The position numbers and the translations under genes are program-made. DNA of 64,000 bases, taken from the NCBI GenBank assembly GCA_963513935.1, contig OY740765.1, forward strand, positions 149,507,830 to 149,571,829. Reading direction: 5' to 3'. Numbering within the stretch: the first letter of the stretch is position 1; each line of letters opens with the position of its first letter. Shown one piece after another: positions 47,440 to 59,990 of this stretch. Source of the DNA: Aphrophora alni (Eukaryota; Arthropoda; Insecta; Hemiptera; Aphrophoridae). The notes below the pieces were generated by a model. That model saw only the letters and a list, made by a program, of their open reading frames with translations. It made no database searches and was not told where the DNA came from.

Positions 47440-48160
47440 GCAATACCTTTCACAGTAGGTCTGTCAGAAGAATCGCCATTAAATACCCCATTTTCCTTAC
47501 AGGAATTAGAGTCTGTTATGTTGTCAGGATGGGATTCCAGTAGCTAAATGATAGCATAGTTTATTCTATGGTTAAACATCTCCTAGCTTCGTGAAAGAGG
47601 ACTTTCCTTAAAATATACAATCGTTTATTCAAGGAGCAATGTTTTCCCGAGGCTTGGTTGGAGGCTATAGTAATACCTCTTCTAAAACCAGGTAAAGAAA
47701 AAACTGATCCAGGAAGATACCGTTATATTTCCCTCACTAGTGTGCTTTGCAAGCTGGTGGAGAGAATGGTGAATCAGTACCTTGTTTGCTAACTCGAAAG
47801 TAACTGTCATCCAATGCGGCTATAGACTGGGTCGATCATCTACTGATCAGTTAGTTTCACGAGAGTCTACCATACGAAATGAATTTTTTTTTTGTGTCAG
47901 ACACTGGTTGCAATGTTTTTTGACCTGGAAAAGGTCTATGATATGGCTTGGTGAAGAAAAATTCTGAATACTTTAAAATCATGGGGTATAAATGGCAATA
48001 TTCATGCATTTATACAAAACTTCCAATAGATATTTCAAAGTGCATGTTGGAAGTAAGTTGTTAATTGTTATAATTTAAAGAATGGTGTCTCTCAAGGTAA
48101 CGTCCTGACCGTGACCCTGTTGCTGTGTCATTCAATAGCACTAATGATGGTTACCATAAA
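47440..48160 (+). pseudogene. LINE reverse transcriptase fragment, I/jockey-like
   Basis: Pieces in different frames read NTPFSLQELESVMLSGWDSS near 47492, AWLEAIVIPLLKPGKEKTDP then GRYRYISLTSVLCKLVERMV near 47657-47770, MFFDLEKVYDMAW near 47913, LKSWGINGNIHAFIQNF near 47973 and NGVSQGNVLTVTLLL near 48079. These match the fingers and palm of LINE reverse transcriptases of the I/jockey type and differ from the CR1-like LINEs elsewhere here. There are many stops and frameshifts, and the catalytic YADD box is not found. Confidence 0.72.
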
Positions 48161-48700
48161 CAGATTTTTTTTTTTTTTTTTTTAAATCTAAAAGAGACCT
48201 GCAAGTTAAATATTAATTCAGCCACTTGCTTAATAAATGGAAGAAAAAAATTGCCTTCTTAAATCACACATCAAGAGCAAAATATATATATATTTGGGGG
48301 TCAGTCACTGTAAGATTTGGCCAACATACTGCAAGATAACTTAAATAAAAAACAGTACAGAGTTATAGGAACTGTAATGCCAGGAGCAAGTCTGGAAACT
48401 GTTATTGATTCCGTTATAAAATCTTCCAAAACTTTCAATCATTAATCACCACATGCTTTCACCCCTTAATCACCCATTTAGTTTTAGAATATCTGTTGTA
48501 AATCACTTTGTTAACCTTCTGTATAATTAGATTTAAGTGTTAGTTATTCAATTGAATCCACAACCAAAACTGTGGTAGTTAGCAGCGGCTTCTCAAACAA
48601 TAGATTATTACTTGAGATTAAGAATATTGTAAAACCAAGTTATATGAATAATCTTAAAAAAGAATTTTATGAATACGTTTTCTGGCTTCATTTGCATATC
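48161..48700. other. Unassigned intronic stretch
   Basis: A T-run at about 48166-48183 is followed by sequence without a recognisable protein. It could be the decayed 3' part of the preceding LINE. Confidence 0.35.
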
Positions 48701-48714
48701 GTTTATTTATAGTA

Positions 48715-50575
48715 TCTCTATGACCTCTACTGTAACATGAGATCAGATGGAAACAAAATATTATATATTGCCTACAGGAAATTATGTAAAAGGGTCATAT
48801 TAGAAGCTAAGCTTGTTGCCAATGCTAAATACATTGAGAAGTCAGGAAACAAACATAAAGCAGCAAGATCAATCATTAATGCTTATCTTGATTCGAACTA
48901 AATTAAAAATGTAACTTCTATTCTTCCAAATACTTTTAATGACTATTTTGTAAATGTAGCAAACGAAATAACAAAGACCATAACACTACCTAATACCACA
49001 CATTGCAGTTACTTATTAACTATAAGGTGACAGATTGTAGATTTTTCTGGGTTGAGATAACGGAGGATGATATAATTAAAATTATAAAATACCTCAAAAA
49101 CAATTCAACAAGAGATTACTATGGTATAACCAATAATGTTCTTAAGGAAACTGCAATATATCTTTTAAAACCTTTGACATATTGTATATAACTGTTTTTA
49201 AGTGGGTGTTTTCCCGCAAAGTCTAAAAATATAAAAAATTACCGCGATGTATAAAAATGGTAATATTTCCAATCCGGATCACTAAAATTTGTGAGTCCGT
49301 AATTAAAATGCAGTTGTATTGGATTTTTGAGAGCATCCAACTCATCAATAAGCTGAAGTATGGTTTCCGCTCAAACAGGAATACAGCGGATGTCTTGGGT
49401 CAATTGATTAAACAGGTTCTATCTATATTAGAAGGCAGGGGTTTTGCTCAGGCCAATTTGTGCAACCTTAGCAAGGCTTTTGACACGATGTCTTATCAAA
49501 TTTTTATGGACAAATTGAAATATTATGGTATTGTTGATAATGAGTTGGAATTGTTTAAATCCTATCTTGCCAATAGGAAGCAAGTGGTAAATACAAATGG
49601 CAAAGTTTCTAATATTAATATCATTAGTCATGACGTTCTTCATGGTTCAGTTCTTGAACCATTGTTTTTCTTGACATATACGATCTACCATGTAATGTTT
49701 CTTCATAAGTGTTGTCTTTTGCCATACACCACCTTTATTAATAATTGTAGTAATTTGGAAACACATAGTTTGTTTCCTGATGATGCTTTGAGAGAAGCAA
49801 CGATTTGGTTTAACTCGAATAATTTATTTCTGAACGAAAATAAGACTCAAAAATTACCTTTTCAACAAGTAATGGTATCAGGGATAGAGTTAAACTTTTA
49901 AGTATTCACATTGATTCGAGTCTTAAATGACATTATCGTGTAGAGGAATTGAGTAAAAAAATATTGAAAATAATTTTCTTAATTAGGAACATAAAATCTA
50001 AGTTACCCATTAAATATTATAAAAATTATATACCTTGCACATTTTCAAAGCATAATTAGATATGGTTTCTACCTTTGGGGCAATAGCAGTAATATCGGTG
50101 TTATACTAAAGTTTCAAAAGCAAGTAGTGAGGTTAATATTTAATGCTGACTTCAGAGAAAAATTTCAGCCAATTTTCATAAAGCTGGAAATTGTGACTGT
50201 GATAAACCTTTTTGTGATATATCTTTTTGATTTGTTAACCCATATTAAGGCTAAGGAAATGGACCTAGTTAGTTATAGATCAAATGTACATAGCTATAAT
50301 ACCAGAAATAAATGTTTAATTGATGTTCCCTACTGTAGACTTAATATATCAACGAACAGTTATCATGTCTTGGGAGTTAGACTTTTTAACAAATTACCAC
50401 CTAAAATAAAAGATTTACATCTCAAAATATTTAGGAATAAATTGTATAAATGGTTTATTAATAACCCACTTTATAGTGTCTCAGAGTTTAGCGATAGTAA
50501 TATAAAATCCATTATATGAATCCATGTATGACTAATATTAAACTAAATCTATCCATTTTAATGAATTGTATAATT
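48715..50575 (+). pseudogene. CR1-like LINE ORF2 remnant
   Basis: The pieces are, in order, a post-endonuclease linker (YRKLCKRVILEAKLVANAKY near 48772), a reverse transcriptase N terminus (EITEDDIIKIIKYLKNNSTR near 49056), palm motifs (LKYGFRSNRNTADVLGQLI near 49350 and LCNLSKAFDTMSYQIF near 49459), a GVPQGS-like HDVLHGSVLEPLFFL near 49629, and the C-terminal domain with VHSYNTRNKCLIDVPYC then VRLFNKLPPKIKDL at 50284-50421. The catalytic FADD box is not intact. It is separate in sequence from the three LINEs at 24-34 kb. A 3' untranslated part probably runs to about 50575. Confidence 0.78.
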
Positions 50576-50604
50576 TTCTATTTGTACAAATGAATTTATC
50601 AGTA

Positions 50605-51409
50605 CAGTAGAACCCCTCTAATCCGTCACCTTCGGGACTGGGGGCATGGTCGGAACGCAAAAAAGGTCGGATTATCCGAAAAAAGTCAATATTTATTACA
50701 TATTATATAAACAGATTTTTTTAAATGAAATAAGTGATATATAATAAAGTCTATTTATAAACTTTGCAAGTACAGTAGAACTTCTGTTAACCGTCCTCAG
50801 ATTAACTGGCCTATATCGTAGTGTACTGGTTGGATGAGAGTTTTCGAAAATAAATTGTAATTGAAACACCAAAGCGGCGGCGAGTCAAACGACTTTGTTG
50901 ATAGCGGTATCCCATTGTCGGCGGCATAAAAACACCGCGGCATTGGCACCCGTCGGTATAGCAGACATACAAAGGCAAAAACGTTTGATAGGCCGCTTTT
51001 TTTTCCATGAATCAATTTAGTATACATTATGGAAAATATAACATTTCTTTTCAGTTTTCTTCTTGTCTTTGACTGGTTATGATCTACGTACAGTATATAC
51101 AGTAAATAAAAATGAGCGAGTTACGAAAACGGGAATACGGAAGCGTGTGTTGGTTTCGTTTGAGGCACGGTTAAATGTGTCAAAAGACTTGAGAGAGGGG
51201 AATCTGTAAAAAAGCTTTGTAGTGTTTAATTTTCACGAGAGATGACATAGCACTGAAGCGGGAAAGCGATAACAAACCGGAAAGAATGGCGCCAGACGGG
51301 CCGTGAGTCATCGACATGTCGGCGAGTCAGCACAATATCGCGAGCTCGAGCACGGTCGGATTAACCGGAGTAACGGACCACCCGAGGGCGGATTAGAGAG
51401 GTTCTACTG
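50605..51409. mobile_element. Tigger-type MITE, composite, 805 bp
   Basis: The outer ends are CAGTAGAACCCCTCTAATCC on the left and, read inward from the right, CAGTAGAACCTCTCTAATCC, with TA on both sides (50603-50604 and 51410-51411). A second left-type terminus, CAGTAGAACTTCTGTTAACC preceded by TA, lies inside at 50773. From there to about 51240 the sequence is the inverted homologue of the MITE at 17753-18502, but with one copy of the internal repeat. It is therefore either a nested insertion with one lost end or a composite. No transposase is present. Confidence 0.78.
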
Positions 51410-51769
51410 TACTAATTTTGTGATGAATGATAAATTGATTGTAGTGTCTTTATAAAATTAATATTAAATTTCACAATTGTTTGTTAAAATTCTGACAATG
51501 TCTATAGTATGTTTTTTTTGCATTTTTAATGACAAAAAAGAAATATCAAATATAGCATAATGGTAGTATAATGGTATAGTGCATGGTCATTGAATCAAGT
51601 TAATGTACTAAAATAATTTTAATTATCACTTTAGCAATGCAATGCTATTTCTAGCTTAGGAGAGAGTGGGGGAACAAGGACCATGAATATACCTAGACCA
51701 ACTGTGCAACTTCATTTTAGTTCAAAGTGGAATCTGGTATCTGGTAGTAAAGTGACATTATCATTGTCA

Positions 51770-52345
51770 TCCTCATTGTTAAGTATCCTGAGGCACACAA
51801 AATATTTAAAATACAAAAACGTGTAATTAGAATTATGGCGGAAGCAAGGCACAAGTAGCCGTGTAAGCCTTTCTTTAAAGAAATGTGCAATATGTCTATT
51901 CCTTGCATATATGTATATTAAATTATTCGTTTATTAAATATTATTAAATTTCGTTCACTTAAATAAACACATATTTCAAAATAGAATTTTATAGCATAAA
52001 CTTAAAACCCGAGGTAAAAATGTCCTTCAGTATCCCAGGCATCGCCTATCTGTCTACGAGGCTGGTTCATTTTACATGGGAAAAAGACTGTACAATAAAT
52101 TGCAGTCTGATATAAAATATACCTCAAGTGACACCAGTTTCAAGAAAATATTTAATGCATTTTTAAAAGACCGATGGTTTTACTATGTGGAAGAATTCAT
52201 GGAGTTTAGAGGTGTCTGAGACACTTCTTCTGTTGTAATATTTTTGTATCATTTGTTATCTATTGTGATGTGTTGATAATTCCTATATTATTATTGGCAT
52301 TGCCAAGCTTTGTAATCTAAGGGAAGCTGGATAAATAAATATAAA
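51770..52345 (+). pseudogene. CR1-like LINE C-terminal fragment
   Basis: Short conserved pieces in shifting frames resemble the end of the CR1-like ORF2: KIQKRVIRIMAEARHK near 51810, a MSIPCIYVY piece near 51895 matching the LPSIYIYE motif of the other LINEs, and a KKTVQ.IAV / RLYNKLQSDIKYTSSD piece near 52090. The 3' end has ATTATTATTGGCATTGCCAA and ends in an AATAAATAAATATAAAATAAA tail near 52350. Confidence 0.6.
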
Positions 52346-53004
52346 ATAAATTTACAGCCCTGTAAAATGTTATCGATTCTTCTTTTGATAATATTTTATA
52401 TTTGTTAACTTTACTAGTTTCAAGTATATTTTTTATTTTTGTTATTGAATTTGTAGTGTTTATGTTTAGAAGCACTTTTGTTTTTTGTAATTTAGGCGAT
52501 GATAATCAAATGGATTATTAGATTTAGTTTGATAATCTGTGTAAAATTAGTATTCTAGTGCAAGACCTACTGGTAAAACGTTATTATTTGTTATTATTAT
52601 TGGTTATTTTAAAGATATAGTTTAAATAATTTTGAACTTATTTTTCTCTTTGACCATAGGAATCTATGTGCTGAGGTGTAATGAAATTGGTTCAATACTT
52701 TAATTTATGAAACAAATTAATCAAAGACAGTGAATGAATGGATGATTATGCGTCAAATTAAAACAAATCTAATAATGTTATTTTAAATTAATTGTTAAAA
52801 TAATGTTAATAATTGTTATATAAATAACAACAATTTTTTCTTCACTGGTATTACAAAACTACTTTTTTTTTTTTTTATGAATCAGAAAATGATTGAACAT
52901 ATTGATTTCTTAACTCAGAATTAATGATTAATTATTATTTTGTTGTTAAAAAACCTCTCGGTTATCATTGACTTAAATTATTGTATAATTATTTGTTTTC
53001 GCAG

Positions 53005-53247
53005 GAGGAAACCAACATGTCCATTTGTTCCACCATGATTTTACTTGCCGTCATACACGTGGTCTCACCACTACCTGTTCAAAGTTGAAGATAGTTTCTG
53101 GTGGAACTGGAGATATCCCGCCTTCAGGAAATAAGGATGCAACAACAGGAAAGAAGACAGCAACTGGAGGGCATAAAGGGACAGATGGTAGCCATTTATC
53201 TTGTCCAAAGTGTGGAGATGCTAACATACAAATGGAGACTTTTGTCT
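53005..53247 (+). CDS. ClpX: Mitochondrial ClpX, coding exon 2 (zinc domain, first half)
   Basis: The acceptor is TTTTCGCAG at 52996-53004 and the donor GTAAGA follows 53247. The exon supplies residues 24-104. A His/Cys-rich start and a Gly/Lys/Thr-rich linker lead to SHLSCPKCGDANIQMETFV, which holds the first two zinc cysteines (C90 and C93). This sequence is characteristic of metazoan mitochondrial ClpX. The exon ends one base into a serine codon, which exon 3 completes. The presequence cleavage site would lie in the first part, but its position is not visible. The linker is less conserved than the zinc domain in this family, so its composition is not unusual. Confidence 0.88.
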
Positions 53248-53674
53248 GTAAGATATATATATTTTTTTAATCTGATAACTGTTTCTTACTATTTTGTTCT
53301 AATTTTGCTAAATAAAGTATAGCTTCTAAGGGCCAATACAAAATGTAGTGGTTGGCATCTCCCCAAAAATAGTGATTCAGGAGTTGTTTAAAAAAGGAGA
53401 AATGAACCACTGATAACATTAAAGTTAAAAAATCTAAAAATTGGCACAAGTGATTTAAATTAAATTTTAGTGAAATATGAAGATGTTCAGTGTGACTTTT
53501 ATATCTTCCGAACTGTATGTGTTTTTAATGTTGGCTACAAAACAAACAAAGGTTGCTGACTTTTGTTGGTTATAATATGTTTGGGTAACCTTGAGGAACG
53601 AGGTTTTTTGATGATGTCTTTATCTCTGCCCGTCACTATGCATCTGTGCAAGTCTTTTAGTTAATCAGTCCACC

Positions 53675-54110
53675 ATGAGTCTTACACAGAATCAGAGGGT
53701 CATGTTATTGGAAATTTAGTTAAATCTTACAATCATTGTGTTAAGTTGTTTTTAGAAAAAATTCCTGATTATTCTATTCCATTGAAATCAACCATATATG
53801 ATCTTGTGCACAATGTTTTCATGATACAGGAAGTATGAAATATTATAGGCCTAGAAACAACCAGCTTTCAGTAAGTTCACCAGAGTTTATAGAGCATGTT
53901 TAATAAACTATTCTACGTTCTCCCGGTAAATCACATCGGCAGTTATCTCAACAGATGAGCATCTTATTCAACCTGTCAAAGAGCCACTAAATGTTTGAAG
54001 CTGTGGCCTTATCGAATTAGGGTAGTCCAAGAATTACGTCCTTTGGATGCAGAAAAGCACATAGCCTATTGCGATTGGTTTAAGAGATTCATTTATAAAC
54101 GATAAGATTA
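53675..54110 (+). pseudogene. IS630/mariner-like transposase N-terminal remnant
   Basis: Pieces in different frames match the N-terminal helix-turn-helix (DUF4817-like) region common in insect transposons: MSLTQNQRVMLLEI at 53675, LVKSYNHCVKLFLEKIPDYS then IPLKSTIYDLVHNVF near 53715-53822. They are followed by RATKCLKLWPYRIRVVQELR near 53980 and PLDAEKHIAYCDWFKRFI near 54036, which is the segment before the DDE domain. Several frameshifts are needed, and the catalytic core is not seen. Confidence 0.6.
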
Positions 54111-57100
54111 ATCAACTTAACAATACTTTATAATTGATTATTTTGTTATTCCGCCATTTTGTTTTGAGTGATCATAAGAAAATGAAACTCGAAGGTACGT
54201 TTTTTACATATATATGTAAGATAACTGTAAAGTGTCAAGTTTTTAGTGGGTTCCATATATCCAGTATGTTAATTGAAAAATAGCAACCTCTTTGTGGACA
54301 CCCCGTATGTGATGTTATGAATGTGTGATGATCTTACAGCATCACAATCCTGGTTTGCCTCGGATACTCTACCCTTTGGGCTTTAGTCCGATGCACATTA
54401 CCTATTTCACTGATCACAGGCAATAAGGTCTAATAGTAGATTGCCCCTTTCAAAGCCTAACGGGAACCATGCAACCGCAGTGTGTGACGGCAAGTTAGAA
54501 TGACAACAAGTGAAAGTTTCCATTCTGATTTACCTTTTATAAAAGTAAATATCCCCCAAAAATTATTGGCTAAGTAAGTTTTGCGATGGCCCAGGGGGTC
54601 ATCGCTCGCACTCTGGGATTTTGTTTTTGTTTATTTAAATTTATGTGTATATTGATGGTCACATTTGGTCAATGAAAGTCTTATCCTGTTTCCCCTTTAC
54701 TGTTAAATTACTAATATTAATGTTTATATAATATTCTAAATTAGTTTAAACGTAGTAGAAATTCGTTAGATTAGTCATAAAATGGCTAGCCAGGTATGAG
54801 TTGTCTGTAATGTAGGATTGCGCAATATTTGACTGTGTGAGTGCCTAAAATGGCAGTTTAACTAAAAGATCCATTGATCAAACAATTAACCAAATATTTG
54901 ACAATTAAATTTAAGAAATGTATAGGGTTCCCACGTAGCATCATAAGTGGTAAAACCATAACATTAATTCAGTCAAGTCGCCCCTCTTGGTGCAAATGGA
55001 TCGATGTTGAATGATATTATCATGTCATGATTCAAACAGGTGATCGGCAGCCTTAAAAATCAGGAAATATACTTGAATGTTTTGCGTTGGGAAAAATCCT
55101 TGAATTTTACTGGCCGTCTGGAATTTTTCCCCAGGAAGATTTTAAATTAAGATTTTCGGTAAAAATAAAAATTCATAATACATAAATAATTTTGAAAATC
55201 TGTTGCAAAAGTAGTGGTATAAGTCTCTTTCACCGTACGGTACATTACATGTACATTCAATGTAAAAATAAACATTACCTCTATGCCTTGTTCTTCAAAC
55301 AACAATGTAATTATGTTTCTTATGCATTAAAAACTGAAATGTTATTGAATAAAAATCTAGTTTTGAAGAAAATAATAGTAAACTAGTAACTCAGGTGATT
55401 TATATATATCACTTGAGTGAATTGGTGCTTGCATTGACTTTGGCCGCTCGCAACAATTGTATGCTATATGGGAATGGTACCAAACTTCAGTTTCTGATCT
55501 CACACACATTGTTTAATATTTATTGGGAGAGATAACTTACTATACAGAAATTAGTGTTCCAAGTGCGAGTTCCGATATTTTGCCCATAACTCAGGAGTCA
55601 ATATTTGGTAGGTAACATAAGAAAAAATGTTACCATCTCTCTGAAAATGCCGGTTCATAAGTTTTTGGTAAGAAACAACGAAATTGACTCTACCGATTTT
55701 GATCAAATTTACCCCTATAAAATGTCATTAGAAATTCTTAAAGTGGTAGGTCTTTTTTGCTCCTTTAAATGCTATGTAAAGCAATTACCCATTTACATGT
55801 GCAAAAATTCAATGAAAAAAATATCGTTCAGGAATTATTGCCCCTAAAAAATGAATCTTGACTACCATTAAAACCTTCCACACGTCGAACGACCCACAAC
55901 GACCCATCCGTCGGTCGTTCATCGAACGGAAAACACGTATTTTTCAATTCAACATTTCGTCCACTTAGAATCGTCCTATCGCAATAAAAAAAAATAGTGT
56001 TGGAAAGCTAATGTTCCGTAGATACATAATCATGCAAAAAAAAAATACTACAAAACATTATAAAATAATATTCCAAAAATTGCTGAAGTTCACATATTTT
56101 TGATACATAACATCAAAGATTTGCGCTGACAAGTTGTAAACAAAACTAACGTAATTTTTGTCTAATATTCCTAATTCGATATTTCTGTCAAACAGATCGA
56201 ATATAACACTGTTCTGTAGATCACATATTTCTCTTTCGATCTGTGCTTTTCAAATCCTTCTATCGGTTATAGTTTTTATTATATAAAAATTAAACAAAAT
56301 TAAGAATTTTAACTCATTTTTACATGCTAAAAATTACATTTTTTTCAATTCAACTTTTATCCTAGTAGATAATATATTATCAAAATGTATTATATATTAT
56401 CATTGTAAAGGTAATGTTTCAATCCTTCATAACCAATCTTAGAAAAAATTTTGTCACCAACAGTTGAAAAACAGTATTTGACTCAAGTAGACGTTCCTTG
56501 CGCTAAGTCGTCTCAGTTTGTCCCGTCGAGGATTACTTAGAAATTCTCATCTATATGTTCATATAATTTTACGAAATGGTAATACTTCTCCAAATGCCAC
56601 AAGTTGACAATATTATATAGTATTTTTCTTTCTCTTTCGGTGGCTTATAAATTTTTTCTATCTGTCATATATCGTGAGATATATCTATTTCACCAAAGTA
56701 GTAACCAAACGGAACGAATTTCACTTGGCATTCGGTGCAGTTTACTAAATAAGATAATCGATTATTCAATCGATATTTTGTAACCGATCTTTAAAGTATG
56801 TTGTAGAGAAGATTTCATTCTACAAGTTGGTATTACTTGCTATATCCTACAGTTAGTTTTAGGTTATTGTTTTTTACTTGGAAGTTAGCGATGTTTGTGT
56901 ACTAAAATGACATGTGAAAGGTGTAGCGCATATGTGACTTGGGATTATATTTCTGTTATTCTGAAGGTTTGTTTTATTTATTTATTATAAATTGTGTATA
57001 CAAATTACAATATCAGTATTATTGTTTGTAGAATTTATTGTTTTGAGTGAATGTTATTGTCAGACATCAAATATTGAGGCTATCTAGAGATAGAGGTTTG

Positions 57101-57160
57101 TTGTAATTTGGTCTTCCTTCATAGCAAATTCGTAGCAAAACACATTGTGTTTACTAATAA

Positions 57161-57413
57161 AAATAATTTTGTTTAATGAACATTTTATAAATTGATTATG
57201 TTTTTACCAAAATGTATGCAAAATGTCTATAAATTTATATAGGCCTATCTATAAATAGAGATAGGTTATGATATATCTGGTCTGACCATATTAGCCAGTT
57301 TCCATTAGTTATATATCAAAATCATTTTGTCTAATGAAAATTTTATAAATTGATTATGTTTTTACCAAAATGTATGCAAAATGTTTATAAATTTATATAG
57401 GCCTATCTATAAT
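57161..57413. repeat. Direct duplication, about 95 bp, 157-bp spacing
   Basis: A segment containing ATTGATTATGTTTTTACCAA and ATATAGGCCTATCTATAA occurs at 57161-57254 and again at 57318-57413 with a few substitutions. The spacer also holds GAGATAGG, so this may be one larger tandem duplication. Confidence 0.88.
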
Positions 57414-57688
57414 TTTTTTGGTTTTGGGGAGTAGTGAGTGAGAAAGGTTGTGATGTTTTTCACCATTTGTTAATACAATTTGCTACTACTACTACCACTA
57501 TTGATTGCTGAGGTTTTGATAATAGTAAAAGTACACCAGCCAGCTATTTATAAAATTTAAAACAATTAACATTAAACATTATTCAAAATTAATAATATAA
57601 TTAAGAGGAAAACATGGTCTAATGCTTAAGGTCTGCTTAGGCTAATTTAGGCAGCCAGTCTCATAATTTACACAGATATTTGGGGGAA

Positions 57689-57728
57689 AAACACACACAC
57701 ACAAACACACACACACACACACACACAT
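57689..57728. repeat. (AC)n microsatellite
   Basis: About 20 AC units interrupted once by an extra A. Confidence 0.95.
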
Positions 57729-58644
57729 ACATAAAAAAACTTAGCTGTTCATTTTGGGTATTTAGGATACACGAGTTAAAAAATTAAGGACACCAAAAAA
57801 AACACATTCACCCACATAAAATACACCAATGCATTGCTGGTCGGACGCATTCGTTTTATCTCGCATGTTTCGAATCACCGAGAAGTTGAATAGTAGGAGT
57901 TGAAAGAGGCAAGTTCTGCAATCCGCCATGTGCATAAGTCGGAAAAAATGTGAAGGGGAAACCGTCACAGTCTTAACGTCTGCTGTTACGTTTTGGATGA
58001 ACTACATTTTCAAAAGATACTTTTAAAATAGAGTTCATTTAAACTATGACAGCAGAAGTTAATAATAATTGTTATGTGACATTAAACACTTTTTACTAAA
58101 ATTTCAACAAAATCGGTATAGCCAATTTTGAGAAATTATACCTTTTATAAAAGCCCCGTTGTGTTTTTTTAAAATTTTACTGATAACTCACAAACCATCA
58201 TTTTCATGAGATGCCAACTAATAAGTGTTGTCGGTTACATTTGAACAAAATCATTAGAGCAACTTTTTAAAAAATAGTAATTTTGTGTTAAGGTAAATGT
58301 TGAATTATGGAAAAAAATGAAATACAGTTTCGAGATATGGCCACACTATGCTCACATACCAAATTTTTTAAAAGTAGGTTCATGCATTTGGGTTGTACAG
58401 CACTGCACAGATGACAGATCCCAGTGGATATCATTTAAAAAAAAAAAAACTCTTTTGCACTCAGAGGATGTTTAAACGGTTAAATCCGTGAAAACTAAGC
58501 TAACTTTTTCTATAAGAATATGTAAGAAATTAAATATAAAAGTCTTTGGAAATTCGTACTTTAACTAAAGTCAAGTTTCCTACTTATGATTCATATTCTA
58601 ATAATATTTAATTAAGTAACAAATATGAAATTGTTTGTTGACAG

Positions 58645-58790
58645 CGTCAACAAGGTTTGTAAGATGTGAGAAATGTCAACACTTCTTCATGGTTTTGTCA
58701 GAACTTGACACAAAACGAACACTTAAACATCAAGCTGGGGAAGATCAAAAGAGTGGCTATGTACGTAAACCTCCTCCTCCACCTAAAAAG
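58645..58790 (+). CDS. ClpX: Mitochondrial ClpX, coding exon 3 (zinc domain, second half)
   Basis: The acceptor is TTGACAG at 58638-58644 and the donor GTAGGT follows 58790. The exon continues the zinc domain with [20 protein letters not shown], giving C112 and C115. Together with exon 2 the spacing is C-x2-C-x18-C-x2-C, the ClpX-type zinc-binding domain that dimerises and recognises some substrates and adaptors in bacterial ClpX. The exon ends in a lysine-rich segment with five prolines ([10 protein letters not shown]), a conserved feature before the AAA+ module in animal ClpX. It ends in phase 0, so exon 4 joins directly. Confidence 0.93.
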
Positions 58791-59589
58791 GTAGGTTGTT
58801 TTATATGTGTATGTTATCAGGCTTATGAGACTTTATATTAATCTAGGCGTCAGGTAGTTTAATATGAAAATAACTCAGGAAGAATTTAAATTTGGCTGGA
58901 TTGTAGATATAGGTGTCTAACAGAAAAATCTATATTTTTCACAGTGCAAGTTTTGTTGCTCACACTGTCATATTGCATAATGATGCCTAAAAACTGTATC
59001 CAATATGTATCCGTTAAAATGAGTCCTAGAGCAAAAATATACATAATGGATATTAAGGAGTAGGACATTTCCTACAAAATTGATTTTTGCATTTTTTGTT
59101 TATAATGATTAATTTAGGCACAGCAATCAAATGAAGTTAAGCACATTTGTTTACCTCAGTCTTGTAATAATTTTAATTAAAAAAAAAAGGACTTAACAAA
59201 CCTTTAAGAGTTGAGTTTATTTGTTCTAAATTTTAATTTTATACTGGGAATAATTTACTTTAAATTGTCAGGTGCCAGCTTGTGAGAAAAGCACAAATAT
59301 TTATTTATTTTACTCTTTTCTAGGGTCGTGAATTTCGGGAAAATGTATTCATATTGAAAAATGATCGCGAAAAACTTCTGAAATACATATTTATTATGGC
59401 TGTGTTGGTTTACAATTCTGCATATTAATCACAGCAAGGAGAGCACAACCCCCACCCTCTTCATAATCCTCGAACTACACCAACTCCTCGAACTACACCA
59501 CTGGCTCAGCTGAAGTATTCATTTCTAAATCACCTATAAGGTTTATAAGGATTTTTCTCATATGGTATTAATCTTTTGTGAGTTGGTTT

Positions 59590-59990
59590 ATTGATTATCG
59601 TCTACTTATACTCCCACACTTATTATTGTTTATTGTCCATATGAAGGCTTATAAGGATTTAAACATCCTAACTTTTACTAGCATGTATATTTTGGAAGTA
59701 ATGTTATTTTGTCCCTTTAACAGCCAAATGGCACTTAATGGGGTTATAAGGAATTATTATTACATAAAGAATAGTGGAGATTTCAGATGTGATCTCCATA
59801 GGTTGAACATCTGTAGAAAGCTCCATGCTCAAGAAGAAGTTAACCTATTTAATAAGCTTACAATGTCATTGAAAGAAATATCTAACCCTAAGAGCTGCAA
59901 ATCAAAATTAAAATATTTTCTTTTGGAGGGCAATGTGTACTCGGTGGATAAGTTGCAAATTTCGATATAATAAATAAAGTGTATTTTTAC
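59590..59990 (+). pseudogene. LINE ORF2 C-terminal fragment
   Basis: A 130-codon frame at 59578-59970 includes KDLNILTFTSMYILEVMLFC, corresponding to the LPSIYIFE segment of the other CR1-like LINEs, then a linker, then VNLFNKLTMSLKEISN and KSKLKYFLLEGNVYSVDKL. The last part matches the C-terminal end (LRRLLLSGSCYSVEEF) of the LINE at 33.8 kb. It is 5'-truncated, and the surrounding intron gives no other element parts. Confidence 0.68.

Larger units (their letters stand above)
39043..53004 (+). other. clpX intron 1, about 14 kb
   Basis: GT-AG intron in phase 1. It hosts the LTR retroelement (39137-47260), I/jockey-like and CR1-like LINE fragments and Tigger-type MITEs. The stretch from 52346 to 52990 holds nothing recognisable apart from AT-rich sequence. 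Confidence 0.8.
53248..58644 (+). other. clpX intron 2, 5.4 kb
   Basis: GT-AG intron in phase 1. It contains a decayed IS630-like transposon (53675-54110), a local direct duplication (57161-57413) and a CA microsatellite. The stretches 54311-55600 and 55850-57150 were read without recognising a gene. Parts of 55860-56520 contain CGTCGAACGACCCA-type sequence of higher GC, which may be another old repeat. Confidence 0.8.

Noticed and set aside
53101..53322. 73-codon ORF overlapping clpX exon 2 in another frame
   Set aside because: The ClpX frame has the zinc-domain motif and correct splice phases; this one runs through the splice donor into the intron.
54311..54640. Possible tRNA-derived SINE because of balanced composition
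   Set aside because: No clear A and B box pair or cloverleaf could be read, and no tail or target duplication was found.
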